Below are positions 19,467 to 28,798 of a stretch of 28,798 nucleotides of DNA, piece after piece (within the stretch, counting starts at the first letter, position 1; each line of letters starts with the position of its first letter). This stretch comes from Chara braunii (taxonomy: Eukaryota; Streptophyta; Charophyceae; Charales; Characeae). Location of the stretch: positions 434,954 through 463,751 of the forward strand of contig BFEA01000282.1 in NCBI GenBank assembly GCA_003427395.1, read 5' to 3'. Below the pieces are notes generated by a model that was given only the letters and a program-made list of their open reading frames with translations, ran no database searches and was not told where the DNA came from. The translations under genes were made by a program, and so were the position numbers.

Positions 19467-20909
19467 GTGGTACGATTGCCCTCATCTGGCGCTTTTCTGC
19501 CTTATGAGGTACATACATGCGGTCTGCTGGGCCAGTTTGGCCGTAAGTGGTGTGTAGTGAGGAGGGTGGAGACGAGCGTAGTGGCGACCCAGGAGGTGAG
19601 GGGATCGCCAGGAAGGCTACGTGGGGTTATTGTGGTCTGGACAGTGTGATGAGAACTATCTAATGTGCGATTGATGCTGAGGTGGAACGGCGAGATAATG
19701 CTGGTTGTGCTGATGCAGTGACTGGTCATCGCAATCGCCATCTGGTCATCTGGTGAGATTATCTTTGTGGTTGGGGGCAGCTATTTGAGGTACGTTGCTC
19801 TTAACCTTATCTTCCCTCTCCAACACTTCTTTCCGTGAGGTTGTGTGTTCCTTCTTGAGAGTCCTCTCACCGTGAGGTGTCGAGTGAGCTCAACCTTGAG
19901 AGTCGGCAATGTTCACGTGGAGCATCTGGGTGGAGAGGGCTGAGCTTTCTCAAGGACCCTGGACGAAGCACTGGGTCACGTTCACCATGCCAACCCACAG
20001 GGAGTAGAGCACGCATGCCTTGCTGCTTGTCCTTTGTTCAGCTTGCTGCGCTGTTAGATGGGTACTACTGGGCAGGCCAGCCCTACAGGAAAGACGAGCA
20101 CCTGGCGTCTATAAACGCGGGAAGGGGATATCATTGGCTGTGATCGTCGTCCTGCTGCGACGTAAAATAATTCCTGATGTCACTTGGGGGCGGACGTTAA
20201 AATGCCTCTGGATCAGCCAGTGATGTAAGGCTCGCGGCACGCCGAGGATAAATATACGTGCAAGGCTGGCCAGCTCGGTGGATGCTCGGGGCACAGGGGT
20301 GGGCCGGACACACACCTTTAGACACGCGACGCTCTCCAGATCGCTCAGGGACGCTAACATCAAGAGATACTCAGGGGAACTAAGGGAGGGGTTGATTCCA
20401 GGTGATAAGTTCGAGAAAATTCCATGTTGTCCTATCCACACAAATGATTCTGTTTTTATGTTTTGATTAGTTAGATGTACAGCCATTGACATCTGACAGA
20501 CAACATTAGTTAGAACTGTTTATTGTTCCTGGTGTTTCTGTTTGCAGACTGGTCATACTAAAAATAGTTTCGTTTGTAGGAATCTGACTTTCCTTTGACC
20601 TCAAGTGATATCTGTTCCAAAATCGCCACCAACTAATTAGTTGGTCTGAGCATTATGTTGCAGTAGGCACCTACAGTGTCCTAGTGTAAACGGTGCACAA
20701 CGTTGTAGCCTACGAGCGACCAGGAGGACACACACTTGGACGACCGGATCTTGCGATCAGCTAGACGCCCGATAGCCCACGGGTCCCTAGGACCAGAGGG
20801 TGATAGGATTTTGTTCCGCTAGCTTAGGGAGAGACAGCAGCAGCAGAGGAGAGCCAAAGCAGTCGAGGCCAGCAGGGCTTTAGTTAGCGAGGCCGGTGCT
20901 ACAGCAGCC
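19467..20909 (+). other. Leader of gypsy element C
   Basis: About 1.44 kb runs from primer-binding site to gag start, close to the 1.40 kb of element B. It includes the shared block at 20140-20220 and a perfect 16-bp palindrome CCAACTAATTAGTTGG at 20629-20644. Because the block lies ~700 nt from this gag rather than ~200 nt, the leader may itself be a junction of two families. Confidence 0.5.
20140..20220 (+). promoter_or_regulatory. Conserved leader block, element C copy
   Basis: GATCGTCGTCC.TGCTGCGACGTAAAATAATTCC...TTGGGGG...TTAAAATGCCTCTGGATCAGC aligns with 13432-13357 (- strand) over about 75 bp by eye. The TTAAAATGCC and TAAATAATT parts also match element A at 2419-2500 and 3184-3266. 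Confidence 0.5.
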
Positions 20910-21371
20910 ATGGCTACTTCCGCCATGGTCACTTCTGCGCAACAGACTTCCCAAGCCAGCAGTTCAGGTGTCGTCGGGTCAACGGTCGCGAAGACCGTGA
21001 GTCAGTCCACTGGCGTTATGGCAAGCTAGGCAGCAGTGTTGACTCCAGGAGATGTCGCCATCCAGCAGGCAGCCCTGCAGGAGGCACAGCTACAACGGGC
21101 ATTAGGAGAGAGAAAAGCGGAGAAGGAGAAGATGATCAGAAGAAGAGCCAGGATGCAGCGGAGAGGGGCAGACATAGAGGAGTCCGACACGATGGACCTG
21201 ACGAACATGTATGATAATGTGAGGGTAGTTAGGAGGGCCCTGCTAGGCATAATAGAGATGCAGGAGCATCAAACTACCATCCTTCTGGATATCCAACAAA
21301 GCCTAGCCGTTTTGGCAGGCCGTGCTCAGGCAGCACCATCACCAGCCGGGCCTGGTGCCTGGCCCAGTTAG
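20910..21371 (+). pseudogene. gag: Gypsy-type gag N-terminus, element C, one premature TAG
   Basis: From ATG 20910 the frame reads MATSAMVTSAQQTSQASSSG and on to a TAG at 21027-21029, then continues in the same frame (VLTPGDVAIQQAALQEAQLQ, an Arg/Lys-rich helix, MDLTNMYDNVRVVRRALLGI, TTILLDIQQSLAVLAGRAQA) to the stop at 21371. It looks like the Ser/Gln-rich head and coiled coil that precede the capsid core in some gypsy gags. I recall similar starts in charophyte repeat proteins. Gag is cut off at 21371, where the opposite-strand integrase end of element D begins. Whether it originally belonged to D's family is likely but unproven. Confidence 0.6.
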
Positions 21372-21372
21372 C

Positions 21373-22235
21373 TCAAATCTTTTCACCCAGACACATTTAC
21401 CTGGCCGTATAATAGAGGGGGACCAATGCTTGTTAGCCTGTTCGATCATCTTCTTCTGGGCCTTGAACATATTAGTTCTAACTTTATCTAGCTTTATCTA
21501 GGTCTCCCTAATTATTCTTGGCAAACGCTGCAATTCCACGAGTTAGTTTAAGCTTAGCCTTGTCAATAAGATCATCCAATCTGTCCCAGACCTGTTAATA
21601 AGGTGTAATCACAGGACCAGCAGCTGAAACAGGACGTGGTTCATCACTTCAAAGCCTCTCCATTGGCTTCAGAATGTCTCTCAGAGGTCATGTCCAGTCT
21701 GGAATAAAGGTACTCTTTGCAAAAGGAGTGTCAGTCATCGCTGCAGAATTTGGGATCTCTGTCACTGACAATGGTGGATGGTCACCCATGGCCATTCACC
21801 CGCCTCTCACATAAAAGCTCTTTGACAAGAGGTAATTTGGCCTCAGCAAGTAAGCGGATAAACTCAATATGCTTAGAGAATCTATCAATGCAAACCATTA
21901 CCCGTCTCATCCCACATCGCGTGGTCTTGCCCAAATTTGTGAAGTCTATGGATACAGATTCCACTAAAGCATCAAGGATAGGTAGAGGTTTGGGTAGTTG
22001 CATACAAGGCCGCCAGTGGACCTTGTTCCGTTGGCATAACTCAGAGATCTCCAAATAGTGTAGGACATCGTCCTTCATCTTAGACCAATAAAAACATTGG
22101 GTCAGGGCAGCATACGTCTTAAAGAACCCAAAGTAACCACAAGCATCATGACTCTTTGAAATCAGATGAGTAATGATCTTGTAATCATTAGGGATACGCA
22201 GACACTCTTCCTCCTCATTGATTGATCACAGCAAG
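21373..22235 (-). pseudogene. pol: Ty3/gypsy integrase, element D, heavily mutated
   Basis: This would insert element cDNA into the genome. Reading leftward: a zinc-finger region ITHLISKSHDACGYFGFFKT...YWSKMKDDVLHYLEISELCQ, the core VSIDFTNLGKT and VCIDRFSKHIEFIRL (one open frame at 22078-21782), VSDRDPKF at about 21768-21742 with the second catalytic Asp, TSERHSEANGEA where families have H-P-Q-T-D-G-Q-T-E, and a C-terminal AQKKMIEQANKHWSPS ... KCVWVKRFE near 21470-21380. The zinc finger is damaged: Gly-His becomes Gly-Tyr and the first Cys of C-x-x-C is lost. Multiple stops separate the parts. Confidence 0.88.
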
Positions 22236-22242
22236 CCTCAAA

Positions 22243-22740
22243 TCAAGGCATAGCCTGCTCAAAATTGGGATCATTCTTTAGATTCCTAAGAATGGGGCCA
22301 AAGATTGGGTCCTGAGGCAACGCCTCAGCATTGCACAACTTGGTGGAATCGGGGAAGGAGTAAGTATCAACAATGGCAGCGAATGAATTAGCTTCCCTGA
22401 TATAACACCCCTTCTTGTGCGTCAATTCAAAGTCAAATCCATCAATGAATTGAATGCACCTCGCCAATTTGTCATTTAACTCACCTTGGGTCTTCATCCA
22501 CTGCAGAGCACAGTGATCGGAGTAGATCTTGAAGCTTCTCCCAAGCAAGAAATGTTTCCACTGTTTGAGGGCACATATGAGAGCATATAGTTCCTTTTCA
22601 TCGGTAGATGCCTGAATTATTTGCACCTTTCTTTTCTTACTCGTGAATTCTACTGGTTTTAGACCCATCATCTTGTTGAAGGACAGCACCAACTACGTAC
22701 CGACTTGCATTTGTGGTCAGCACCTATAGCAAGTTTCCGC
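22243..22740 (-). pseudogene. pol: Ty3/gypsy RNase H domain, element D, catalytic Asp changed to Asn
   Basis: This would degrade the RNA strand during reverse transcription. The open frame 22692-22243 reads PVEFTSKKRKVQIIQASTDE, KELYALICALKQWKHFLLGR, SFKIYSDHCALQWMKTQ and FDFELTHKKG, all standard gypsy RNase H landmarks, including the Glu of DEKEL and Asp of SDH. Just upstream in another frame VLTTNASRYVVGAVLQQDDG has Asn where the family has the first catalytic Asp (T-D-A-S), and a frameshift near 22680. The A-D-A-L-S end is degraded. Confidence 0.9.
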
Positions 22741-23755
22741 AAAGATGTTTGGGTTAGCTCTTTCTTCAATCCGGAGGAAGCTAATTTTCATATGGCTGTT
22801 GACCTGAAGAGAACATCCTTGGCTAACAGATTAAACAGGGTTTTAGCAATAGAGGAAAAGTTCCTGATGAACTTCCTCTAGTAAGAGGCCAACCCCATCA
22901 CAGATTTGATGTCCCACCCAATCTATGGTTGTGGCCATTCCCTTACAACAGCAACTTCAAAGGCATAAAGGGATGGACCATCTGCAGAAATCACATGACC
23001 TACATATAAAACAAAGGAAACACCAAAATACGATTTCTCTTGGATCAGTTTATCCGTAAGCTCCCCCAGGACCTGCAAAGGTTTCCTAAGATGGTCTGCA
23101 TGTTCCTTGCATCTTTGCCGAACATCAGAATGTCGTCCAGGTACACAACGAAGCAGCCAAAATCTTATTCATTTCACTTTGGAATGTTCCTAGTGCATTG
23201 CACAAACCAAAAGGCATCATCAGGAACTCGCGGGTGTCATATCGGGTCTTAAATGGTTGTCTTGTGCACATCCTTTCAGCCATTTCGATCTGATGATACC
23301 CGGATTTCATATCAATTTTGCTGAAGACTTTGCAGCCATGCACCATGTGCAACAGATAGTCGATCTCTGAGGCAAGGGCTCTGAGCTCTTCGTATTGATC
23401 TTGTTCAGACCGTTGTAGTCTATACACATCCTGAGCTCACTTGTTCCACCATTTCCCTTTGGAACAAAGGAAAATGGTGCCCCATACTGGAATGAGCTAG
23501 GCCGGATCCACTCTTTCTCAATCAAGGACTTCATTGTTTTTTTTCACTCGTTCAGTTCAGCCGACGACATTCTGTAGACTCTTCCCTTGGGAGGGGTAGA
23601 GTCAAACATAATCTTGATGTGGTGCTTGGTCTGCCTATGGATAGGTTCACCACGCTCCTGAGCCATATCAGCAAACTCATCAACCGCTTGGTGAATGGGT
23701 AAGTCAATAGGAGAAGAGAATGACTCGGAATTTGTTCGAATCCGCTAATCCACAA
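22741..23755 (-). pseudogene. pol: Ty3/gypsy reverse transcriptase, element D, frameshifted
   Basis: In order from the right: PPKGRVYRMSSAELNE (about 23610-23555), SLIEKEWIRPSSFQYGAPFS and [17 protein letters not shown] (23534-23390), [20 protein letters not shown] with the first catalytic Asp, FLMMPFGLCNALGTFQ (23427-23190), then VVYLDDILMFGKDARNMQTI in another frame with the catalytic YLDD at 23143-23132, GHVISADG near 22960 and the connection SVMGLASY*RKFIRNFSSIA (about 22900-22860). At least four frame changes and several stops are visible. All key catalytic residues survive as codons, so inactivation is by frame disruption. Confidence 0.92.
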
Positions 23756-24420
23756 ACAGACTCATGGTCTGTCTCCTTAGACAACTTGCAAAACTCCCTT
23801 GCTTTCAAGCAATAACAACTTGTCTTATGATGATGCTCTGCAGCTAAGACACATTGTTTTAGCTCCCCCTAGAGGGTTCCTCAATTGGACACTGGGCAAC
23901 GCCCAATCACCTGAGGGGTTAGCAGCCCTCGGCCACTTCAAACTCAGGACCAAATCAAACAGAAGGTGGGTGAAAACATAAAATTTCAAAGACTTTGATT
24001 TCCCCTTTGTCATCAAAGGTGACTGACACACCCTTGATGACTTGCTTGACTGTAACAGACTCGAAATTACCTACCTGATTCTCCAAAGGGTACTAACCAT
24101 AAGGCCCAAGTGGAGTTTATGAACTCCATTCTGAAAGATAAAGTTCCGAGTTGCCCTACATTCAAGCAGGGGTTTGATTCTAGTTTTGTTGATTCAGGGC
24201 TTGAGCATGATCAGTTATAATCCCTTCTTCCTTTTCTCCTTTGCTGGAGATCAGAAAATGGCTTAATATATAAATACATTGAGACCCCTGCAGCCTCAGA
24301 AAAATTAGGCTCAACAACTGAATCATCCTCTGAAGGAGATGGATTCAATTCATCAAAATCGACTGCAATCTCTGCTGACCTATCTAGTTTTTTGTGTGGC
24401 TACAATGTTATGGTACAGCT
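23756..24420 (-). pseudogene. pol: Protease region, element D, remnant
   Basis: The frame at 24031-23825 includes KFYVFTHLLFDLVLSLKWPR and NPSGDWALPSVQLRNP, which corresponds to the F-D-x-V-L-G-x-x-W...A-x-x-D-W end of retropepsin-like domains. I did not find the Asp-Ser-Gly active-site triad, so the N-terminal half is mutated or lost. Position between the zinc knuckle and the RT supports the call. Confidence 0.6.
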
Positions 24421-24424
24421 TAGG

Positions 24425-25268
24425 GCAGGCCTTGATGTAGTGATTGCGCTCACAATGCAAACAGACTCCCTTGCCTTCCTCTTCTATCAAACACCCTCTT
24501 GGATTTTCAAATCCGTCCAAGTCAAAGAGCTATGATCAATGGGATTGCTCGGACACTCGACAAACTTGGGGAGATTTTGTTATTGTGGACCCATGGGGCG
24601 TTTGCCTGACCCTTTAGAACCTGAAGGCCTCTGTCCCTGGGGCTGATGGCCTTAAGTCAAAGACATCAGTGCCTGGGCCAGCATTTGAGCAGCCTGAACT
24701 GGTGATACTCCAACACAATGGCCAGCTGCGGGAGTAGGTCCTCCCTGGTCAGTGCCTGCAGAGTCGTCATTAGACTCCATGACATGATGACTTGCCTTTC
24801 CCTTCTTCCTACTTTGGGAAGAGGAGTTGCGTCCCTATTGGGGAGTGGACAGGACATAGAGGGCAGCTTCCATGTCCTTATGACATGTAATATTTAGGGT
24901 CGTGGTATACTTCTCAAGTGCTGCCCTAACAAAGTATGTCAACTTGTCACTCTCTCACATGGACAAGCCGGAAACGGAGGCGAGGCGCTCAAAACTCTAC
25001 ATTGAGTTTGGTCAGGGAACACCTATATTTGGTCCGGCCAAGGCCAACCCACTCATCTTAAACTTTTCAGGCCTTCTCCTTATCTGCAAACCTCGCCTCC
25101 AGGCCCGCGAAGATCCCATCCAACCCAGCTGGAGCAGCCCAATCAGCAAGTTGTTTCTACCCACTTCAATGCAGACCCTCCCATAAGGGCCACGATTGTT
25201 ATCACCTTATCTGCCTCAGGACAGATGAAGCCCCTCATACAGGATTTCATGGAGGCCACCTAGTTTGT
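24425..25268 (-). pseudogene. gag: Ty3/gypsy gag capsid and nucleocapsid, element D, truncated at its N-terminus
   Basis: From the right: SCMRGFICPEADKVITIVAL with GGSALKWVETT, LADWAAPAGLDGIFAGLEAR, DKLTYFVRAALEKYTTTLNI, KDMEAALYVLSTPQ (24950-24840), a Ser/Asp linker and GHQPQGQRPSGSKGSGKR, then a zinc knuckle CLHCERNHYIKAC at 24463-24425. Spacing is C-x2-C-x3-H-x4-C, one residue short of the canonical CCHC. Several TAG and TAA stops and frame changes interrupt it. Sequence similarity ends near 25268, without the N-terminal coiled coil. The + strand gag head at 20910-21371 could be the missing part, inverted. Confidence 0.8.
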
Positions 25269-26572
25269 CACGTTGACGGGACCGGTGGGTCCCGAGATAA
25301 GTCCTGACCCCTGAGATATGGTATATGGTAGGATTGTGCACAGCAAAGAAAGGATGGAAGGCCAAAGGCACAAGGGCCGACGCCTAGGGACCTAGAGAAA
25401 GCCCTGGGCCGCCGGAACCACTAGACCAAGAAGAGACTAGCAAAATAGCGAGCGGCAAAGGGCCGCCGAAAAATAGTAAAGGCGGCCCTTCTTCCCGAAG
25501 GGAGAAGGACCCCCGAAAAAAATAATACCCTGGGCTGCGTGACGCAAGGAGAAAAGAGTCAAGGAGGTTGAGAAAATAACAAGTAAGCACCGACACGTGA
25601 GAACGTAGCCCGGGCCAAGAGGGCCAACGGGATGTGGCATAGCAAGAGTCGAAGGGCCACGAGCCAAGTAAAAGGTCGTGGTTGAAAAGACCGACGCACA
25701 CGAGACATAGAAAGGGACTAGAAATGGGGCGACCATGGGGCGGAAAGTGCCAAGAGAAGTCGGGACACCAAATGGAAAAGTGTCGGGGACCATAGAGAAC
25801 TAAGTAAAAATAATAACATTTTGGGACCAAGTACAGGTGGGACCACCGATGGGACATGTGCCGTCGGGACCACCGGCGGGACAATTGTCAAGGACTAGCG
25901 TGCGACAACTGGTGGGGACATGTGATGTCCAAAGGCAAAGTAGTGAAGGGCCATAAGGAAAATATGCCCAAGGCGAGGAGTGTCGTTAAGATCAAGATCT
26001 AGACGGCCAAGAATATTAGCACCCCTAGTGCAAGCACTAGTAGAGGCAAACGGGAAGGCTAAAACGGAAAGGAAAACAAAAGAAGATCAAGAGAGTAGGC
26101 ATGGCAGCAATCGGAAATATCCCAAATTAGCTACCTTGAAGAAAATGAAGCCTAGAGAGGCTCCATGTGAAAAATACGCTCCCGAAAGAAAATCAGAGCA
26201 AAAAGGGCCACAATGCAAAAAATAGAGAGGCAAGAGGAGGCTCCCATGGGCATGCGGGAGCCTCAATTGCAGTCTGAGATATAACAAACAGCACCTTGGG
26301 CATAGGAAGGGCCAAAATTAAGAGGAAGGGCCTAGAAAAGGCCTTAATGGCTACTTGACACTTGGCATGCTAGAAAAAGAAAGAAAAGAAAAGAAAAAGG
26401 TGGGAGAATAAGACAAAAGGAGTGAGAGGGACTGAATGAGAGGGAGTGACTGAGTTGGCCGTCGATAGGGACTGCCAGAAGTAGGGACTGGCAGGTCCCT
26501 ACTGTCAAAAAATGGAGGAAAGAAAAGAAAAAAAAAGAGAAAAAGACCTTAACGGTTAAAAACCACTTGGGA

Positions 26573-26631
26573 AGATACATCCGTGACCAGATACATCCGT
26601 GACCAGATACATCCGTGACCAGATACATCCT
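26573..26631. repeat. 16-bp tandem repeat, about 3.6 copies
   Basis: AGATACATCCGTGACC at 26573-26588, 26589-26604 and 26605-26620, then a partial copy. The first copy with its flank (GGGAAGATACATCCGT, 26569-26584) also occurs at 15627-15642. Confidence 0.97.
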
Positions 26632-26655
26632 GGAATATGGCGGTTGCAAAGAACC

Positions 26656-26688
26656 TTGATTTTCTCTGGATTTTTAAGAGAAAATCAA
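26656..26688. repeat. Perfect 11-bp inverted repeat (hairpin)
   Basis: TTGATTTTCTC (26656-26666) and GAGAAAATCAA (26678-26688) flank an 11-base A/T-rich loop. A further ATCAAGG at 26694-26700 complements CCTTGAT at 26654-26660, offering an alternative fold. Confidence 0.85.
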
Positions 26689-27280
26689 GAAAAATCAAGG
26701 CCCCACGCAGTCGAGATACAACGGATTGCGTAAGGGAGGAGAAACACATGTTTTAGATGCATCCGAAGCCAATATTGAGTCTGGATGCATTTGGGAGTTG
26801 GCCGTTTCCTTTTGTTTCAGTTTGAGGCATGTTGTGGGGCCATGAGGCTAGGGGAAAGGCCATAGTGGCAGTCCGAGAAATAACAAACTACATGGGGAAG
26901 CCTAGGCCAAAAGAAAAAGGGGCCTTGGCTTGCCCAAGACACTAGAGAAGGGGTGTCTTTGGCTTGGGAAAAATAAAGACAGTAAATGGGGACCGCGAGA
27001 TGGTGGACCTCGCGACCTAGAATATTCGCGGCACTCGAGACCCATGGGACACTGCCGAGAATGACGTCGGGGGCTAAATGGGCCCAAATAAAAATAATTG
27101 AGAATTGGGACATGCACCAGCGAGCTGACCGTCGGGACTAGAGAATGGAACTGGCATGGGAGAATGGCGGGGACTTGAGCAGCCACAAAGGAACCATGAG
27201 TTAGTAGAAGAGGAAGAATGTGCAAGCAAGTAGTGCCGCCAAGACCAAGATCTTGACGGTAGAAAATATTAACCACTTTG

Positions 27281-27364
27281 AGTGCAAAATTGAAAGAGCC
27301 TAAGGAGAGAGTGCTAAATTGAAAGAGCCTAAGGAGAGAGTGCAAAATTGAAAGAGCCTAAGGG
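27281..27364. repeat. 29-bp tandem repeat, about 2.9 copies
   Basis: AGTGCAAAATTGAAAGAGCC plus TAAGGAGAG at 27281-27309, 27310-27338 (one A to T change) and 27339-27364 (diverging at the end). Confidence 0.95.
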
Positions 27365-28098
27365 CTCAAAATGAAGCAAGGACCACTTGGGGGTAGCTCG
27401 AAATTATGCTGGCCTTGGATCTCAGCAAAATCCAAGGCTAGGACTGTTTCGAGGCATGGAAAAATACCTCGGTCTACCCAAATTGGGATAGGGGAAAAAA
27501 AAAAAAAAAGGCCCGTAAGGCCTTGTTCGTTCAAGTAAGGCTGCCTCTTGGGCATTTAGGCTCAAGGGGGCAGCATTTGAAAAAGAAAAGGAGGCTGAAG
27601 GAGGCCAAGAGGCAATCCGCGTTGGTACCAACCACTCGGACTGCATGTACTTGGCCAAAATGAGGCCCAGGTGCCCACGGAAAGACCTAGTGGCAGGATT
27701 TGGCCTTGTGGGTACCTCGGTTCACTTGGAGGCACATGGAGAGGCTCATGGGCTGACCGGTACTCCGGTATCAGCTTACATAAGTTGAGGGAGCAGTCCG
27801 CCACACTCACATTTGCACGAGTGGCCATGTTGCCCAAGTGAGCTCATAGGAGCACTCCACTCACTTGGAGTGAGAGGAAGGGAACCGCTGCCAGTTGGGA
27901 GCCTTGGACGAGGCTGTGAGCTAGTTGGAGCTGCCATTAGAGCTACAGCGTGTAGTGGAGACTCAAGGGGGCAGTCTGTCATAGCCCCCAGGCTGTGGGG
28001 GAGAGAGAGAGGCTAGAGACTGTCCCATTAAGCCCTACTAGAGGGGAGGACTCCATAGCCATAGTGATAGGAGCTTGTCAAAATCAGGAAGGGACTTA

Positions 28099-28160
28099 GG
28101 AGGAGGAATGAGAGGGGCTTGAGGAGGAGGAATGAGACGGGCTTGAAGAGGAGGAAGGGA
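28099..28160. repeat. 24-bp tandem repeat, about 2.5 copies
   Basis: GGAGGAGGAATGAGAGGGGC plus TTGA at 28099-28122, then 28123-28146 with one G to C change, then a diverged partial copy. Confidence 0.9.
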
Positions 28161-28246
28161 GTCATACCCAAGTAAGGAGGAGCATCACTGAGATTGGTAC
28201 TTCAAATCCAAGATACTAGAGGAGGTGAGTGGAAAGAAGGAGAAGC

Positions 28247-28480
28247 TTCTTCTTCTTCTTCTTATTCTTCTTCTTCCTCTCCCTCTTCTTCTTTTTCTTC
28301 TTCTTCTTCTTTTCTTCTCCTTCTTCTTCTTCTTCCTCTTCTTTCTTTTTTTTCTCCTTCTTCTTCTTCTCCTTCCTACTCCTCTTCTTCTCCTACTCCT
28401 CCATGTTCCTTCATCCACATTCCCTTGTCTTTCTTTCTTTCTTCCCTCATCTTCCCCCTCCATAGGGGCTTTCCAAAGCT
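28247..28480. repeat. TTC/CTCC pyrimidine tract
   Basis: Predominantly (TTC)n with CTCC interruptions on the + strand. Leu/Phe/Ser-rich and, opposite, Lys/Arg-rich frames are artefacts. Confidence 0.93.
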
Positions 28481-28534
28481 TCGTATAGGTAGGAGGAGGC
28501 TTTTTCACTAGTGATGGTTTTCCCATAGGCTCTT

Positions 28535-28798
28535 TCTTCACTCCATGGTAAATCGCCACTTTCCACTTTGTGTTTTCATGCATGAGAATGAGTTTCACTC
28601 ACTCTGTTCACTCTCTTTCTATTTCTTCACTAGTAGTTAATCGCAACTTTGTTTCTTGCTTATTCTAGTATTGTGTGTGATCTTTCTCTCATGTTTTGTC
28701 CAGTCCTTCACTCAAATGTAAATCGCCACTTTCCACTTTGTGTGTTCATGCCTGAGAGCGAGTGTCACTCCCTCTCTCTTCACTTTCTCTCCATTTCT
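28535..28798. repeat. Tandem array, ~90-bp unit in 180-bp dimers, running off the window
   Basis: TAAATCGCCACTTTCCACTT begins at 28549 and 28729, exactly 180 bp apart, with homology continuing for about 90 bp to the window end. A diverged intermediate unit, TTAATCGCAACTTT, lies between them at about 28637. The pattern suggests a ~90-bp monomer arranged as an AB dimer. The array may extend beyond 28798. Confidence 0.8.

Larger units (their letters stand above)
25269..28080. repeat. Degenerate dispersed-repeat region rich in GGGCC and GGGACC, no gene
   Basis: Starts with a small GGGACC-GGTG-GGTCCC hairpin at 25278-25293 just after the gag D truncation. Internal homologies show duplication: 25850-26030 resembles 27107-27290 at an offset of about 1.25 kb (GGGACATG...CCGTCGGGAC; AAGAyCAAGATCT...GACGG), and GCAGTCyGAGAnATAACAAAC occurs at 26269 and 26868. 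CTCAAGGGGGCAG recurs at about 27561 and 27963. Open frames up to 166 codons encode Phe/Leu/Ser-rich peptides without recognisable domains. Confidence 0.6.

Noticed and set aside
25384-25884. 166-codon - strand ORF rich in Phe, Leu, Ser and Trp
   Set aside because: No recognisable domain and composition follows the GGGCC/GGGACC repeats; a similar biased frame exists in the diverged duplicate near 27000.
26573-27364. Short regularly spaced repeats as a CRISPR array
   Set aside because: Units are contiguous tandem repeats without unique spacers, in eukaryotic repeat DNA.

Overview
This window looks like repeat-dominated intergenic DNA from a large eukaryotic genome, most likely from the green lineage. 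Evidence: decayed Ty3/gypsy (Metaviridae-type) LTR retrotransposons, primer-binding sites of the plant initiator-tRNA type, long AG/CT, AC and GAA microsatellites, polypurine tracts and a 410-base N gap. The gag N-termini (a charged Lys/Glu coiled coil after a short Thr/Ser-Pro-Tyr start) and the Met-Ala-Thr/Ser-type gag resemble repeat proteins I recall from charophyte (Chara-like) genomes. That assignment is from memory and unproven. I see no intact host gene, rRNA, tRNA or CRISPR array.

Layout, left to right. 1-800: pyrimidine-rich low-complexity DNA. About 800-5350: element A on the + strand (degenerate primer-binding site near 1706, a leader with a ~750-bp tandem duplication, then a broken gag). 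5360-6110: microsatellites, including two intact 38-bp Nextera mate-pair junction adapters and an exact 116-bp duplication, so this stretch is not genomic as assembled. 6309-6577 and 10535-10810: two arms of a ~270-bp inverted repeat. 6673-8288 (- strand): a frameshifted ORF resembling the region upstream of the reverse transcriptase in Penelope-like elements. 9339-14600: element B on the - strand (primer-binding site 14593, leader, gag, protease, truncated RT), split by the right inverted-repeat arm and containing the N gap. 14600-19450: LTR-like and unclassified repeats, a ~370-bp GAA/GAG purine tract and short tandem repeats. 19452-21371: element C on the + strand (primer-binding site, leader, gag N-terminus with one stop). 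21373-25268: element D on the - strand (gag, protease, RT, RNase H, integrase), full of stops. 25270-28798: degenerate GGGCC- and GGGACC-rich repeats, several short tandem arrays, a TTC tract, and an array of ~90-bp units in 180-bp dimers running off the window end.

Nothing here forms a working gene set. The coding matter is gag-pol debris from at least two gypsy families plus one possible Penelope-like fragment, in mixed orientations from nested insertion and rearrangement. Best leads: a leader block shared by elements A, B and C; the inverted repeat; a dense cluster of GCTATGGC motifs, several with complementary flanks; premature TGA stops in otherwise open gag frames; and the adapter artefact.
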